DNA of 42,850 bases from an uncultured Bacteroidales bacterium (lineage in GTDB: Bacteria > Bacteroidota > Bacteroidia > Bacteroidales > P3): NCBI GenBank assembly GCA_947168665.1, contig CAMVMX010000022.1, positions 1 through 42,850 on the forward strand, written 5' to 3'. The position numbers and the translations under genes were made by a program. Positions 25,118-34,289 of this stretch are shown in pieces (within the stretch, counting starts at the first letter, position 1; every line of letters begins with the position of its first letter). The notes under the pieces were generated by a model, which made no database searches, was not told where the DNA came from, and saw nothing but the letters and a program-made list of their open reading frames with translations.

Positions 25118-25614
25118 ACATGAAACAAACCACCCTCTGCTACCTCGAGCGCGACGGCCAATACCTCATGCTCCACCGCACCAAGAAACAGCACGACGCC
25201 AGCCATGGCAAATGGATTGGCGTGGGAGGCAAATGCGAGGCTGACGAAAGCCCCGACGAATGCATGCTGCGCGAAGTGCGCGAAGAGACCGGGCTGCAAG
25301 TGCTCGACTGGCGCTACCGGGGCATCGTCACCTTCGTCAGCGACGAGTGGCCCAGCGAGTACATGCACCTCTTCACCGCCACGCGCTGGAGCGGCCAGTT
25401 ATCGCCCTGCGACGAGGGCGAGCTGGCGTGGGTCCCCCGCGCCGACATCCCCGCCCTCTCGCTGTGGGAAGGCGACCGCATCTTCCTCCGGCTCATCATG
25501 AACCCTGCCCAACCCTTCTTCTCCCTCAAGCTCGTCTACCGTGGCGACGACCTCGTGTCCGCTCGTCTCGACGGCGTCCCCTTGGCGGGTGAATGCGGGT
25601 GCGGCGATTCGTAA
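25114..25614 (+). CDS. Nudix hydrolase (MutT / 8-oxo-dGTP diphosphatase type)
   Basis: 166 residues. A complete Nudix box G-x5-E-x7-R-E-V-x-E-E-x-G-L spans residues 39-61 (Gly39, Glu45, Arg53-Glu54, Glu57-Glu58, Gly60), embedded in a normal alpha/beta/alpha Nudix fold with K-W-I-G-V-G-G-K just before it. Members hydrolyse nucleoside diphosphates linked to X; the MutT-like length and N-terminal L-C-Y-L-E-R-D-G favour oxidised nucleotide clean-up. ATG 25114 overlaps the pump stop, suggesting coupled translation; ATG 25120 is the alternative. A clear hairpin after the gene marks the operon end. Confidence 0.9.
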   Translation: MNMKQTTLCYLERDGQYLMLHRTKKQHDASHGKWIGVGGKCEADESPDECMLREVREETGLQVLDWRYRGIVTFVSDEWPSEYMHLFTATRWSGQLSPCDEGELAWVPRADIPALSLWEGDRIFLRLIMNPAQPFFSLKLVYRGDDLVSARLDGVPLAGECGCGDS

Positions 25615-25643
25615 ATTCCCCCTGTGCCGAAAACCTGAAGCGA

Positions 25644-25677
25644 TAGTCCGTCAGCTGGCTCCCCGGCTGACGGACTA
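25644..25677 (+). terminator. Perfect 12-bp hairpin ending the metal-efflux/Nudix operon
   Basis: Arms 25644-25655 and 25666-25677 are perfectly complementary around a 10-base loop. The following bases are TTACATTCC, a weak T-tract. Positioned 30 bases after the Nudix stop. Confidence 0.65.
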
Positions 25678-25890
25678 TTACATTCCCATACTTCCCTCTG
25701 CCCCCACTCCTTCAACCCCGTTTCAACGGTTGTTGTACGGCATTTCGACTTCTGCCGACCGAACAGGTGTCCTGCGGCGGTTGTTTTTTTTGCGGCTGGC
25801 GAGCGGACCTACATGCCGTCAGATATGGCCTGGCCAACCCGGCGCAGAAAAATAAAAAATTATAAGAAGCCTTTATTTGAAAAAAAATAG

Positions 25891-25899
25891 TATCTTTGC
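25891..25899 (+). promoter_or_regulatory. -7 promoter box of the choice-of-anchor L gene
   Basis: TATCTTTGC matches TAnnTTTGC. No good -33 element at 19-20 bp (TTTG at 25876-25879 is too close). Predicted leader about 28 bases. Confidence 0.6.
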
Positions 25900-25933
25900 A
25901 AATTGATTTTAGAATAGATTATTAACCCAAAAA

Positions 25934-27655
25934 ATGACAGTTATGCAACGTAAAGTACTACTTGCCCTCATGCTTGTCGCTTGTTCCACTGCGCTTTATG
26001 CACAGAACGTGAGCGTCACTTCGGCTGTGGGGCAGACACCCAACGACTTTGTCAACCGGGCATTGGCGGGAAAAGGTGTATACCTTTTCAACGCCAAATT
26101 CAGCAACAGTGCCTCCCCCATCAGCACAGACCAGATAGGTGTATTCCAGGCCAACGGCTTCCTCGATTTCCAGATGGATTCGGGGATAGTCATGACCACG
26201 GGCAACGTCAGTGTTGTTCCCGGTCCGAACAACGCCGGCGGTGCAGCAAGCCCGGTCGACGGAATCTATTCCGACCCGCAGATGACGCTGTTGGCAACCA
26301 GCTCCGTAAACGGCTGTGCCACCCTCGACTTCGACTTTGTGGGTTTGACTGACCAGATTTCGTTCATGTACACATTCGCCTCGGAGGAGTATCCCGAGTA
26401 CGTATGTTCCAACTTCAACGATGTGTTCGCTTTCTTCATCACTGGTCCTGACCCAGAGACGCTGGAGGAGCGGACGTGGAATGTGGCCATCATCCCCGGC
26501 ACTGTCACGGACAGTACTCCCAACGGCATTGCCGTGGCCATCAACTCCGTCAATCCTGGTGTGCCGGGATCCTCGGGCGGAAGTGGTTCGGGCTGCTACT
26601 ATGACTATTCCAGCTACTATATCGCCAACTCCAACGATACGGCCGGTGTGCAGTACGACGGCTATACGGCCAAGCTCATGGCCCAGACGACGATTGTGCC
26701 CTGCGCGTTGTACCACATGCACCTCTCGGTCTGCAATGTGGGCGACAACAGTTTCGACAGTGGTGTTTTTCTGGAGTATGGCAGTTTCTCCAGCCCCACC
26801 ACCTCGCTGGGGTTTGAGCGCGCCCAGCGCGACACTGTGCGCGTGGGCTGCCCCACGGTGGTGCCTTTCGACATCAGCCAGTCGGCCTATGAGGACGGCT
26901 GGGTGCACGTCACCTTCGGCGGCAACGCCGTGTATGGTGTCGACTTCCAGTGTGTCAACGATTCGGGCATAGTGATGGACGGCACCAACAGTTTCTATGT
27001 TTCGAGAAACCAGCTGCATCACCTTGAACTTTCGGGCCTCCCGTCGGCCGACCTCTCGCAGAATAAAAATATCGAGCTGTTTTTAGAAACCAGCGTGTGC
27101 CCCGAGTTCCCAGCCCTGAAGGTGTACGACACGATGCACTTTGTCATGACCGCCAACGCCGAGCTGACGGTGCACGACACTAATATTGTGGCCGATTACC
27201 TTTGCACGCAGGTGGGTGTGAATGTGGAGAGCGGTATGGATCCTTTCACGTTCAGATGGGTGCCGGAAGACAATCTGGAGAACCCCTACGGGCAACAGAC
27301 CGCCGCTTTCATCACTGAGAACACTGAGTATCGCGTTATAGTCACCGACCGTTACGGTTGCGGCCGCGACACTGCCTTGGTAACCGTTACAATCAACCGT
27401 CCGGTGACTGGCATTGACGAGGCTGGAGCCGAAGGGGTGAAGGTGTATCCCAATCCCGCTTCAGGGCTGCTGAATGTCGACTGCCAGGGAATGAAGGGCG
27501 TGGAGATGTACAGCGTGAAAGGCGAAAAGGTGTTTGTGTCGCACGATGGCGGCAGCCATGTGGCAATCCCGACCGAGGGTATGGCCGCTGGTATGTACTA
27601 CCTGCGCATCATCACCGCCGAGGGAGCCCTAACCCGGACGGCTGTGGTGAAGTAA
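25934..27655 (+). CDS. Choice-of-anchor L domain protein with T9SS C-terminal sorting domain
   Basis: 573 residues. A signal peptide ends A-L-Y-A-Q; the start may be 25934 or the ATG at 25943. The choice-of-anchor L domain occupies about residues 25-285, with its hallmark F-A-S-E-E-Y-P-E-Y at 148-156 followed by N-D-V-F-A-F-F-I-T-G. Then come beta-rich segments, including a gliding-motility/PKD-like part (F-R-W-V-P-E-D-N-L). The last roughly 72 residues (from 502) are a type A sorting domain with V-Y-P-N-P, G-M-Y-Y-L-R-I and a final V-V-K. The protein should cross the outer membrane through the T9SS and be attached at the surface or released. It is the first of three cargo genes here; ligand unknown. 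Confidence 0.9.
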   Translation: MTVMQRKVLLALMLVACSTALYAQNVSVTSAVGQTPNDFVNRALAGKGVYLFNAKFSNSASPISTDQIGVFQANGFLDFQMDSGIVMTTGNVSVVPGPNNAGGAASPVDGIYSDPQMTLLATSSVNGCATLDFDFVGLTDQISFMYTFASEEYPEYVCSNFNDVFAFFITGPDPETLEERTWNVAIIPGTVTDSTPNGIAVAINSVNPGVPGSSGGSGSGCYYDYSSYYIANSNDTAGVQYDGYTAKLMAQTTIVPCALYHMHLSVCNVGDNSFDSGVFLEYGSFSSPTTSLGFERAQRDTVRVGCPTVVPFDISQSAYEDGWVHVTFGGNAVYGVDFQCVNDSGIVMDGTNSFYVSRNQLHHLELSGLPSADLSQNKNIELFLETSVCPEFPALKVYDTMHFVMTANAELTVHDTNIVADYLCTQVGVNVESGMDPFTFRWVPEDNLENPYGQQTAAFITENTEYRVIVTDRYGCGRDTALVTVTINRPVTGIDEAGAEGVKVYPNPASGLLNVDCQGMKGVEMYSVKGEKVFVSHDGGSHVAIPTEGMAAGMYYLRIITAEGALTRTAVVK

Positions 27656-27692
27656 GTCTTTGTTTTTGTTCAACCAATTAGAAAGTAACGAT

Positions 27693-30600
27693 ATGAAACG
27701 TTTATTTGCAATCATGATAATGCTGGTGGCCATGACGGCAACGGCATGGGCCCAGTGCGATCCGGACCAGACCGACTGCTCTATCACAGTGGTGGGTTAC
27801 GACCAGTATGGCGATGGATGGAACGGGGCCAGCTTGGACATTTATCAGGACACTGTGCTGCGTGGCACCTTCAGTGTGTCGGGTGGCAGCAGCACGATGG
27901 TCATCCCCGCCTGTTCGGGTCCGGTCAGTTTTGTGTGGAATCCGGGCATGTACGACAGTGAATGTTCCTTCACGGTGACCGATTCGCTGGGGGTGGTTTT
28001 GTATAGCTGCACTTCGGCTTCGGGACTGAGTGGCACTTTTGGCACTTCGTATGCCTGTCCCTCTTGCATTCCCCCGTCAACCATTGAGGTGGCTGTCAGT
28101 TCGGACAGCGCACAGCTGGCGTGGACAACGGTCCAGGATGCCTTGGGCTACTACTACCAGTATTCGACCGCCTCAAGTCCCAATGGGCCGTGGACGTTTA
28201 CAACGGACACTTCGCTCCTGCTGACTGAGCTGTTGGCCAATACGGTATATAATTTCTTTGTCCGCTCCTATTGCGGCGATGACGACACCTCCATTGCGGC
28301 GGTCCAGTCATTCCGTACCCCCTGTGGCGAGATGGCTGTCCCGTTCAGTGAGGGGTTTGAGGACAACGGGGCTTTCCCCGCGTGCTGGACGCTGTGGGAG
28401 TCGTCGTCATACAACAGTTACGGCTATATTTATTCCTACCCCCAGATTTACTCCTATAATGCCCATACGGGGAGCTATTGTTTCTATATGTATAGTGACT
28501 ATGGCCCCAATTCTATCATTTCGCCAAGGGTGTATCTTCCGGCCAACCAGCTTGAGGTCACCTTCTGGGCTTATGGGTACGGTGGCTATATACAGGTGGG
28601 CTACACCGACACGGACGATTCTGCCACGGCTGTGTTCCACCTTGTGGAGAATGTGCAGCTGAGGGAGGGGAGTGTGTATGACCTCTATACCGTCAGCTTT
28701 GATTCTATCGCCAGCACCGACTCGGTGCATGTGGTGTTGCGCGTGGCCAACAATCCGGCTTACGTCTATATCTATGTCGACGACATAACCATCCGTCAGG
28801 TCAGCAACTGTCCTGCCGTCGATTCGCTGCAAATAACTGCCACCGCGTCCCATGAGGTGACGCTGCAGTGGAGCAGCCCTGAGGCCACGGCGTGGGAGGT
28901 GGCTTACGGCCCTGCGGGCTTCAATCCCGACTTTGACACCGTCCGCGCGGCGGCGGGCACCAACCCGTTTGTGTTGACGGGCCTTTCGGACAGCGTGGTT
29001 TACGACATCTATGTCCGTTCAGTCTGTGGCACGGACCACGGCTACTGGTCGCTGCCCATCACGGTGCAACCCAATGTGTACAATATGCCGAACTTTGGTA
29101 GCGACACGCTGGTCACTTGTGGCATGGCCATAGCCGATATGGGCGGAGTGGCAGGTCCGCTGGTGACTGGCGCGAACAGCACGCTGGTAATCATACCCAG
29201 CGACAGCTCGGAAGCTATCCAGCTGGGCGGGACGCTCAATTTGGGGAGCGCAACGCTCAATGTGTATGAGGGCATTGGCACGGGTGGTCACCTGCTGGCA
29301 TCCCTCACCGGCATGGTCAACGATGTCACGCTCACCTCTGCCGTGGGCCCGATGACACTCAATCTTGTCACCAGCTATACCAGTTCCCCCGGTTTCGTGC
29401 TTTATACCTCCTGCGTGCCGCTGGCGTTGTGTACTGATGTCTACAATTTGGAAGTCAGCAATGTTACGGCTCGCTCGGCCCATGTCAGCTGGAGCTACAG
29501 CGATGTCACTGTGCCGGCTTTCTTCACCATCACGGCAACCGACACGGCTAATGACAACATACTCTATTTCACAGCCCCCGATACCGCCCGGAGCATCACC
29601 ATCACCGGCCTGGAACAGCACACCTATTACGAAGTAGGAGTCATGGTGACTTGCGAAAGCAGCGACACTTCGGCTGTGGTGAGTACCACGGTCTTTACAC
29701 CCTGCCTGGCCGGTGGCGAGATCTTGATTGGCGACCCCAACACGACCAGTTCGAGTGCTTTCGTGCCCGACTACACTTACTACAACTATTCTATGAGCCA
29801 GCAGATTTATGACTCCACTGAGGTGGCGGGAATGGATACGATATTCGGCATCAAGTTCTTCAAAGTTTCGGGCTCCAATGTGACCCGCACTATCGATGTC
29901 TATATCGACACAACGACCCGAGGCTCATTTAATTCGGTGGCGGAAGGCATCATTGCGCAATCGTTGGACAAACGCCGCTTCTCGGGCGAGGTGTCCGTGG
30001 TGGATGGTTGGAACGAGATTCAGTTCAGCCAGCCTTTCGCTTACAATGGTCATGGCAATATCGTCATCACTTTTGATGACAACACGGGTTCTTACCAGTC
30101 GAGTTTCAGCAGTGCCACACATAGCACCACCGACAATCGGGCTATCTATGGCTATTCGGATGGCGTTAATATGGATCCTGCCGACAGCGTTACGCTCAAT
30201 GCACTGTCGTATGGTTCATCGGTGATGAACCAGGTGAACAACATGATTTTTGTCACGCCTTGCTCGGAGGCCACGTGTGTGGCTCCCGCAGTGCTGGTGG
30301 GGGCAGTGGATTCCGGCAGTGTGGCCCTGTCGTGGGTTGCGGGTCTGTATGAGAGTGAATGGAGTGTGGAATACCGCGTGGCCGGCACTAATGAATGGAT
30401 GGTGCACAACTACGGCACCACTCAGGATACGGCTATTGTGACGGGTCTGCTCCCGGCCACTACCTACGATTTCCGGCTGGGCAGCCTGTGTGGCGACACG
30501 GTGGCCTACCGCATTGTCACCGCCACTACTTCGTGCGCCCCCTACAGAACGTTGCCGCTGACAGAGAACTTCGACAATTTCACCGCCCTCCAGATGTACC

Positions 30601-33600
30601 CGGACATGGAGACCTGCTGGGGTCGGTATACCAACTACACGTCGTCCTACAGCACCTATTACTACCCCTACGTTTATGATTATTCTTATTATGCCCGCAG
30701 CGGTTACTCCCTCTCGTTCCAGGCTTATGGCACGGAGTATTTCAGCCAGCTGATGCTGCCTGAGATGGGTGTGGATGTTGACACGCTGACCCTCTCGTTC
30801 TATATGATGGGTACCTACACTTCCTACTACAGCTATCAGGCTGTGGTGGGTGTGCAGACAAGCATGGACGACATCTCCTCTTTTGTGCCGGTAGACTCGG
30901 TGATGTTCACTGGCGAGGATTACGAATGGCAGTTGGTTGAGTTCGACCTTTCGGGCTATACGGGCCAGGGCCGCATCATTTGCCTGCGCACGGGTAACCA
31001 GTCCTCCAGCGGCTTCTATATCGACGACTTGAAACTGGATTACACCAACCCCTGCAAACGTCCGACCAATGTGATGGTGACGGATGCTACGATGACATCG
31101 GTCCGCATCACGTTTGATGACACCAACAATGCTGGCAACTATGTGCTTTACTATGGCGTGGGCGACAGTCTGGCCGATGCAACAGACTCGGTAGTCTTCA
31201 CCACCACGAACTATGTGCTGAACGGTCTTCCCATGTCCACTCGTTTCCATGGCTGGCTGCGGACCAACTGTGGCACAACCCGCAGTGGTTGGGTCGAAGT
31301 GCCCGAGTTTTCCACCCGCTGTATGGCAGTGGTTGTGAACGACACGCAGAGTTATGAGACCGATTTCGAGTTGGGTATGGATATCTGCATGGCCCAGGAG
31401 CGCATTGACGGCAGGTTGTGGTGGGAGAGTGCCACTACGACCAGCAACCCCGCCGGGGCTTATAATGGCGGACACATCATGCAGCTGTATAATTACAGCC
31501 GCTCGGGCGAGACCCGCCTGCTGTTGCCGCTGTTCGACTTCTCGGCTCTGGCCGACGATGCTGAGTTGACGTTCTATCTGGCTCAGGAGGCCAATGGCGC
31601 TATGCAGGACAAGCTTTATATTTCTTATCGCACGGCTGGCTCGTTGCAGTGGACGGTGTTCGACTCTGTCACCAACAGCATCTCCTCCTGGACCCGCCAA
31701 TATTTCACACTACCCAATTCGGCAGGCAGCGCCAATTACGAAGTGGCCCTGCTGGGCAAGGCCAATACGGGCTATGGCATCAAGATTGATGAGCTGAGTG
31801 TGCACCGCACCCCCCGCTGCCCGCGCCCGCAGGCTTTGGCAGTGAGCGATGTGACTAATGAGTCTGCCATCGTCAGCTGGACAGGTTCGGCTCCTGAGTA
31901 TGAGGTGAGCTATAGAACCGAGGGCAGCTGGAGTTGGCGAATCGTAACCACTACTGCAAACAGCGTGCCCCTTACAGGTCTCCTGAATGTCTCGCCCTAC
32001 GAGGTGAGGGTGAGGGCGCTGTGTGGTTCCGGCGGCCGCAGCGAATGGAGCGATATTGCTGCCTTCGTCACCAACGCCTGTGTGAATGCTCTGTTCTACT
32101 ACAATTATGATGCCGCTACCGTCCGGCCTTCACTCTCCAACAACGCCCCGGCCAACGTGTACAACCCCTATACCTACAGTGAGGTGTTGGTGGATGCCTC
32201 CACCCTGGCTGGACTGGATGGCATTGTGGCCTTTGGCTTCAATCCCACCAACGCACAAGTGGGTGGTTGTTTCGGCAATTGCGATGTCTACTTCGGCCTG
32301 ACTACGGACACGGTGCTGACGGGCTTCCATTTCGACAGTTCTTTCGTCCATGTTTACCACGGCAGCATGAATTACAACAGTCCGGGCTGGAAATACTTCC
32401 GCCTCGACTCCGTCTATAACTACGACGGCACCAGCAATCTCATTGTGGCCATCAACCGCCAAGGCAACACCGGTTCTTACGGTGTACAGTTTGGTTTTGC
32501 CGGTCATATAAACAATTGTGTAAAGACCCGCTCCGCGACCAACTACAATAACCCAATCAACCCCTTTGAGGCAAGCAGTCTGCCGGTCTTCTCGCAGTAC
32601 ACCGACACGGTGTCGCCCGACTATGCCTTCCTTGCGTGCGCGCCCTATTGCGAGGCCCCCGTGGCCGAGGTGACGGCTGTTTCAGCCACATCGGTGTCGC
32701 TGCACTGGCTGTCCGACAGTCGCAATGCCCAGGTGAGCTGGCGTAGGACAGCCGACACGGTTTGGTCGGTGCCCGTTGATGTAGAGGGTTATACTTACAC
32801 AGTGGAGGGCTTGGACCATTCGACTGACTATCTTTTCCGCGTGCGTCAGAACTGTATGGCTGACAGTCTGGGTGTTTCGCCTTGGTCGCAGACGTCTGCC
32901 ATGACCGATTACGTCTGCAATGTGCCGCGTGATGTTGTGGTCGAGGACATTACCAACAGCCGTGCCACGGTGTCGTGGACTCCCGCCGAGGGCGACAACC
33001 TTTGGGAGGTGCGCGTGTTCAACAACGGTTTCGACCAAACATGGAGAACCCGTCAACCCTCTTACCTTGTCAAAGGGCTCACGGCCGGCGAGCGTTACCA
33101 CTGCGCGGTGCGCACCCTCTGCGGCCCCGACCATGCATTTGTCGGTGAGTGGAGCGAGCCGGTTGATTTCGCCACTTATTTCTGCGGAGCAGTGGGTGGT
33201 GTGCGTGCCGAGGCTATCGGCAACGCCGTGAAGTTGACTTGGGTGGCTGGCGACCACAACACTTATTGGGAGGTGCAGTATGGCCGTGCGGGCTATACCG
33301 AGAGCGAGGTGATCAACACTGTGTTCAGCCCCGACACGCACATCATCATCTACAACCTGGTTCCCAACTTTACATACGGTTTCCGTGTTCGCGCACTGTG
33401 TGGCCTTAACTGGAACAGCGACTGGACCAGCAATGAGGTGACCGTCACCACAGGCGAGGAACTGGGCATTGTCGATGCCGGCCAGGGATATGAGTGTTCC
33501 ATCTATCCCAATCCTGCGCAGAATCGGGTCAGCATCGCCATCAAGGGCGTTGAGGGCCGCGTCGAGGTGCGGGTGGTGGACATGAACGGACGCGTGGTTG

Positions 33601-33731
33601 CTCATGAATCGCTCGACTGCTCAGCCGACTGCACCAAACTGATGGATGTGTCTGACTTGAGCGGAGGTGCCTACTTTGTGCACATTGTCGGCGAGAGCGT
33701 CAACTCCGTCCACAAACTTGTGGTGAAATGA
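27693..33731 (+). CDS. Giant T9SS-exported adhesin with nine fibronectin type III domains
   Basis: 2,012 residues with a signal peptide ending A-W-A-Q. Order: an N-terminal beta domain with G-D-G-W-N-G at 40-45; then nine FN3-like domains, most beginning near a Cys/Pro pair and ending R-x-x-C-G or T-x-C, interleaved with jelly-roll (MAM/cleaved-adhesin-like) domains marked by F-x-x-G-F-E-D...C-W and I-D-D-L-K-L, one CUB-like domain (near N-F-G-S-D-T-L-V-T-C-G-M), and two other beta-sandwich modules. A T9SS sorting domain starts around 1930 with I-Y-P-N-P (1937) and ends L-V-V-K. Regular cysteines suggest disulfide-stabilised modules. ATG 27693 begins the signal peptide; the frame from 27660 does not. 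The gene lies 37 bases after the choice-of-anchor L gene and probably shares its promoter. Confidence 0.92.
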   Translation: MKRLFAIMIMLVAMTATAWAQCDPDQTDCSITVVGYDQYGDGWNGASLDIYQDTVLRGTFSVSGGSSTMVIPACSGPVSFVWNPGMYDSECSFTVTDSLGVVLYSCTSASGLSGTFGTSYACPSCIPPSTIEVAVSSDSAQLAWTTVQDALGYYYQYSTASSPNGPWTFTTDTSLLLTELLANTVYNFFVRSYCGDDDTSIAAVQSFRTPCGEMAVPFSEGFEDNGAFPACWTLWESSSYNSYGYIYSYPQIYSYNAHTGSYCFYMYSDYGPNSIISPRVYLPANQLEVTFWAYGYGGYIQVGYTDTDDSATAVFHLVENVQLREGSVYDLYTVSFDSIASTDSVHVVLRVANNPAYVYIYVDDITIRQVSNCPAVDSLQITATASHEVTLQWSSPEATAWEVAYGPAGFNPDFDTVRAAAGTNPFVLTGLSDSVVYDIYVRSVCGTDHGYWSLPITVQPNVYNMPNFGSDTLVTCGMAIADMGGVAGPLVTGANSTLVIIPSDSSEAIQLGGTLNLGSATLNVYEGIGTGGHLLASLTGMVNDVTLTSAVGPMTLNLVTSYTSSPGFVLYTSCVPLALCTDVYNLEVSNVTARSAHVSWSYSDVTVPAFFTITATDTANDNILYFTAPDTARSITITGLEQHTYYEVGVMVTCESSDTSAVVSTTVFTPCLAGGEILIGDPNTTSSSAFVPDYTYYNYSMSQQIYDSTEVAGMDTIFGIKFFKVSGSNVTRTIDVYIDTTTRGSFNSVAEGIIAQSLDKRRFSGEVSVVDGWNEIQFSQPFAYNGHGNIVITFDDNTGSYQSSFSSATHSTTDNRAIYGYSDGVNMDPADSVTLNALSYGSSVMNQVNNMIFVTPCSEATCVAPAVLVGAVDSGSVALSWVAGLYESEWSVEYRVAGTNEWMVHNYGTTQDTAIVTGLLPATTYDFRLGSLCGDTVAYRIVTATTSCAPYRTLPLTENFDNFTALQMYPDMETCWGRYTNYTSSYSTYYYPYVYDYSYYARSGYSLSFQAYGTEYFSQLMLPEMGVDVDTLTLSFYMMGTYTSYYSYQAVVGVQTSMDDISSFVPVDSVMFTGEDYEWQLVEFDLSGYTGQGRIICLRTGNQSSSGFYIDDLKLDYTNPCKRPTNVMVTDATMTSVRITFDDTNNAGNYVLYYGVGDSLADATDSVVFTTTNYVLNGLPMSTRFHGWLRTNCGTTRSGWVEVPEFSTRCMAVVVNDTQSYETDFELGMDICMAQERIDGRLWWESATTTSNPAGAYNGGHIMQLYNYSRSGETRLLLPLFDFSALADDAELTFYLAQEANGAMQDKLYISYRTAGSLQWTVFDSVTNSISSWTRQYFTLPNSAGSANYEVALLGKANTGYGIKIDELSVHRTPRCPRPQALAVSDVTNESAIVSWTGSAPEYEVSYRTEGSWSWRIVTTTANSVPLTGLLNVSPYEVRVRALCGSGGRSEWSDIAAFVTNACVNALFYYNYDAATVRPSLSNNAPANVYNPYTYSEVLVDASTLAGLDGIVAFGFNPTNAQVGGCFGNCDVYFGLTTDTVLTGFHFDSSFVHVYHGSMNYNSPGWKYFRLDSVYNYDGTSNLIVAINRQGNTGSYGVQFGFAGHINNCVKTRSATNYNNPINPFEASSLPVFSQYTDTVSPDYAFLACAPYCEAPVAEVTAVSATSVSLHWLSDSRNAQVSWRRTADTVWSVPVDVEGYTYTVEGLDHSTDYLFRVRQNCMADSLGVSPWSQTSAMTDYVCNVPRDVVVEDITNSRATVSWTPAEGDNLWEVRVFNNGFDQTWRTRQPSYLVKGLTAGERYHCAVRTLCGPDHAFVGEWSEPVDFATYFCGAVGGVRAEAIGNAVKLTWVAGDHNTYWEVQYGRAGYTESEVINTVFSPDTHIIIYNLVPNFTYGFRVRALCGLNWNSDWTSNEVTVTTGEELGIVDAGQGYECSIYPNPAQNRVSIAIKGVEGRVEVRVVDMNGRVVAHESLDCSADCTKLMDVSDLSGGAYFVHIVGESVNSVHKLVVK

Positions 33732-33817
33732 TTAGATTGTGAATGTGGGAGTGACTGGTGCGGTCATAGGACTGACACATTAACACATTCACACACCTCT
33801 ACAATACAAGATCAAAT

Positions 33818-33853
33818 GGAGCCGGGATGCTGTCATCCCGGCTCCGTTTTATT
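33818..33853 (+). terminator. Strong Rho-independent terminator after the first giant adhesin
   Basis: Arms 33818-33829 and 33834-33845 form a perfect 12-bp GC-rich stem with loop CTGT, followed by GTTTTATT. Confidence 0.9.
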
Positions 33854-33903
33854 GATGCGTAGCTTCAGGATAGGAGAGAAGAGTAGCTATGTCGCGTCCC
33901 TGT

Positions 33904-33924
33904 CGGGATACATCCCGTTTTATT
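33904..33924 (+). terminator. Second, weaker terminator-like hairpin
   Basis: CGGGA / TCCCG (33904-33908 with 33913-33917) with a 4-base loop followed by TTTTATTAT. It resembles the tip and tail of the terminator about 80 bp upstream, as if partly duplicated; a back-up terminator is the simple reading. Confidence 0.5.
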
Positions 33925-34061
33925 ATAATCACCACACTGCACCTACAGTTTATGCGGTGTTACGCCATTGGGGCGATTTATAGAATATTCTCATAATATG
34001 TTATTAATCAGTATATTTACCCCCCCCCACCCACATCCATGGCAATTTCTTTCTTTTTTTA

Positions 34062-34092
34062 TTGTCATGTTGAAATAATAGCGTATCTTTGC
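34062..34092 (+). promoter_or_regulatory. Promoter of the second giant adhesin gene
   Basis: TTG at 34062-34064 and TATCTTTGC at 34084-34092, 19 bp apart. The expected transcript has a leader of about 190 bases, unusually long for this window. Confidence 0.75.
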
Positions 34093-34190
34093 ATTGTAAA
34101 AAGAGAGGGGGTATAGGAATGTGTGAGCGTGGGGAATGTGGTGGTGGGGTTGATATTTTTGCGGTCATAGTTGCACCTAAAAAGCAAATT

Positions 34191-34238
34191 GGCTTGCAAC
34201 AGGCAGCGGGCTCTCCATGACAACGCTGCCCGCAAGCC
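34191..34238 (+). promoter_or_regulatory. Two-step hairpin in the leader of the second giant adhesin gene
   Basis: Outer stem GGCTTGC 34191-34197 with GCAAGCC 34232-34238; inner stem GGCAGCG 34202-34208 with CGCTGCC 34224-34230; asymmetric internal loop (4 versus 1 base) and a 15-base apical loop. No T-run follows, so it is not a terminator. It could control mRNA stability or translation; it matches no riboswitch class I can recognise. Confidence 0.6.
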
Positions 34239-34289
34239 CCTACAAAAGTGGTATATAAGTTTGAGAATTAACAATAAAAAGTATAGAAT

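Larger units (their letters stand above)
25615..25933. other. 319-bp intergenic region before the T9SS cargo cluster
   Basis: It holds the terminator hairpin at 25644-25677 and the promoter box at 25891-25899. Between them I see no gene or other structured element. Confidence 0.6.
33732..34289. other. 558-bp intergenic region between the two giant adhesin genes
   Basis: It contains two terminators, a run of nine C at 34020-34028 followed by ACCC, a promoter at 34062-34092, a second isolated -7-like box TATTTTTGC at 34154-34162, and a leader hairpin at 34191-34238. No credible gene was found on either strand. Confidence 0.7.

Noticed and set aside
30216..31700. Minus-strand 494-codon frame opposite the first giant adhesin
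   Set aside because: Antisense shadow with low-complexity His/Arg/Gly composition and no recognisable motif.
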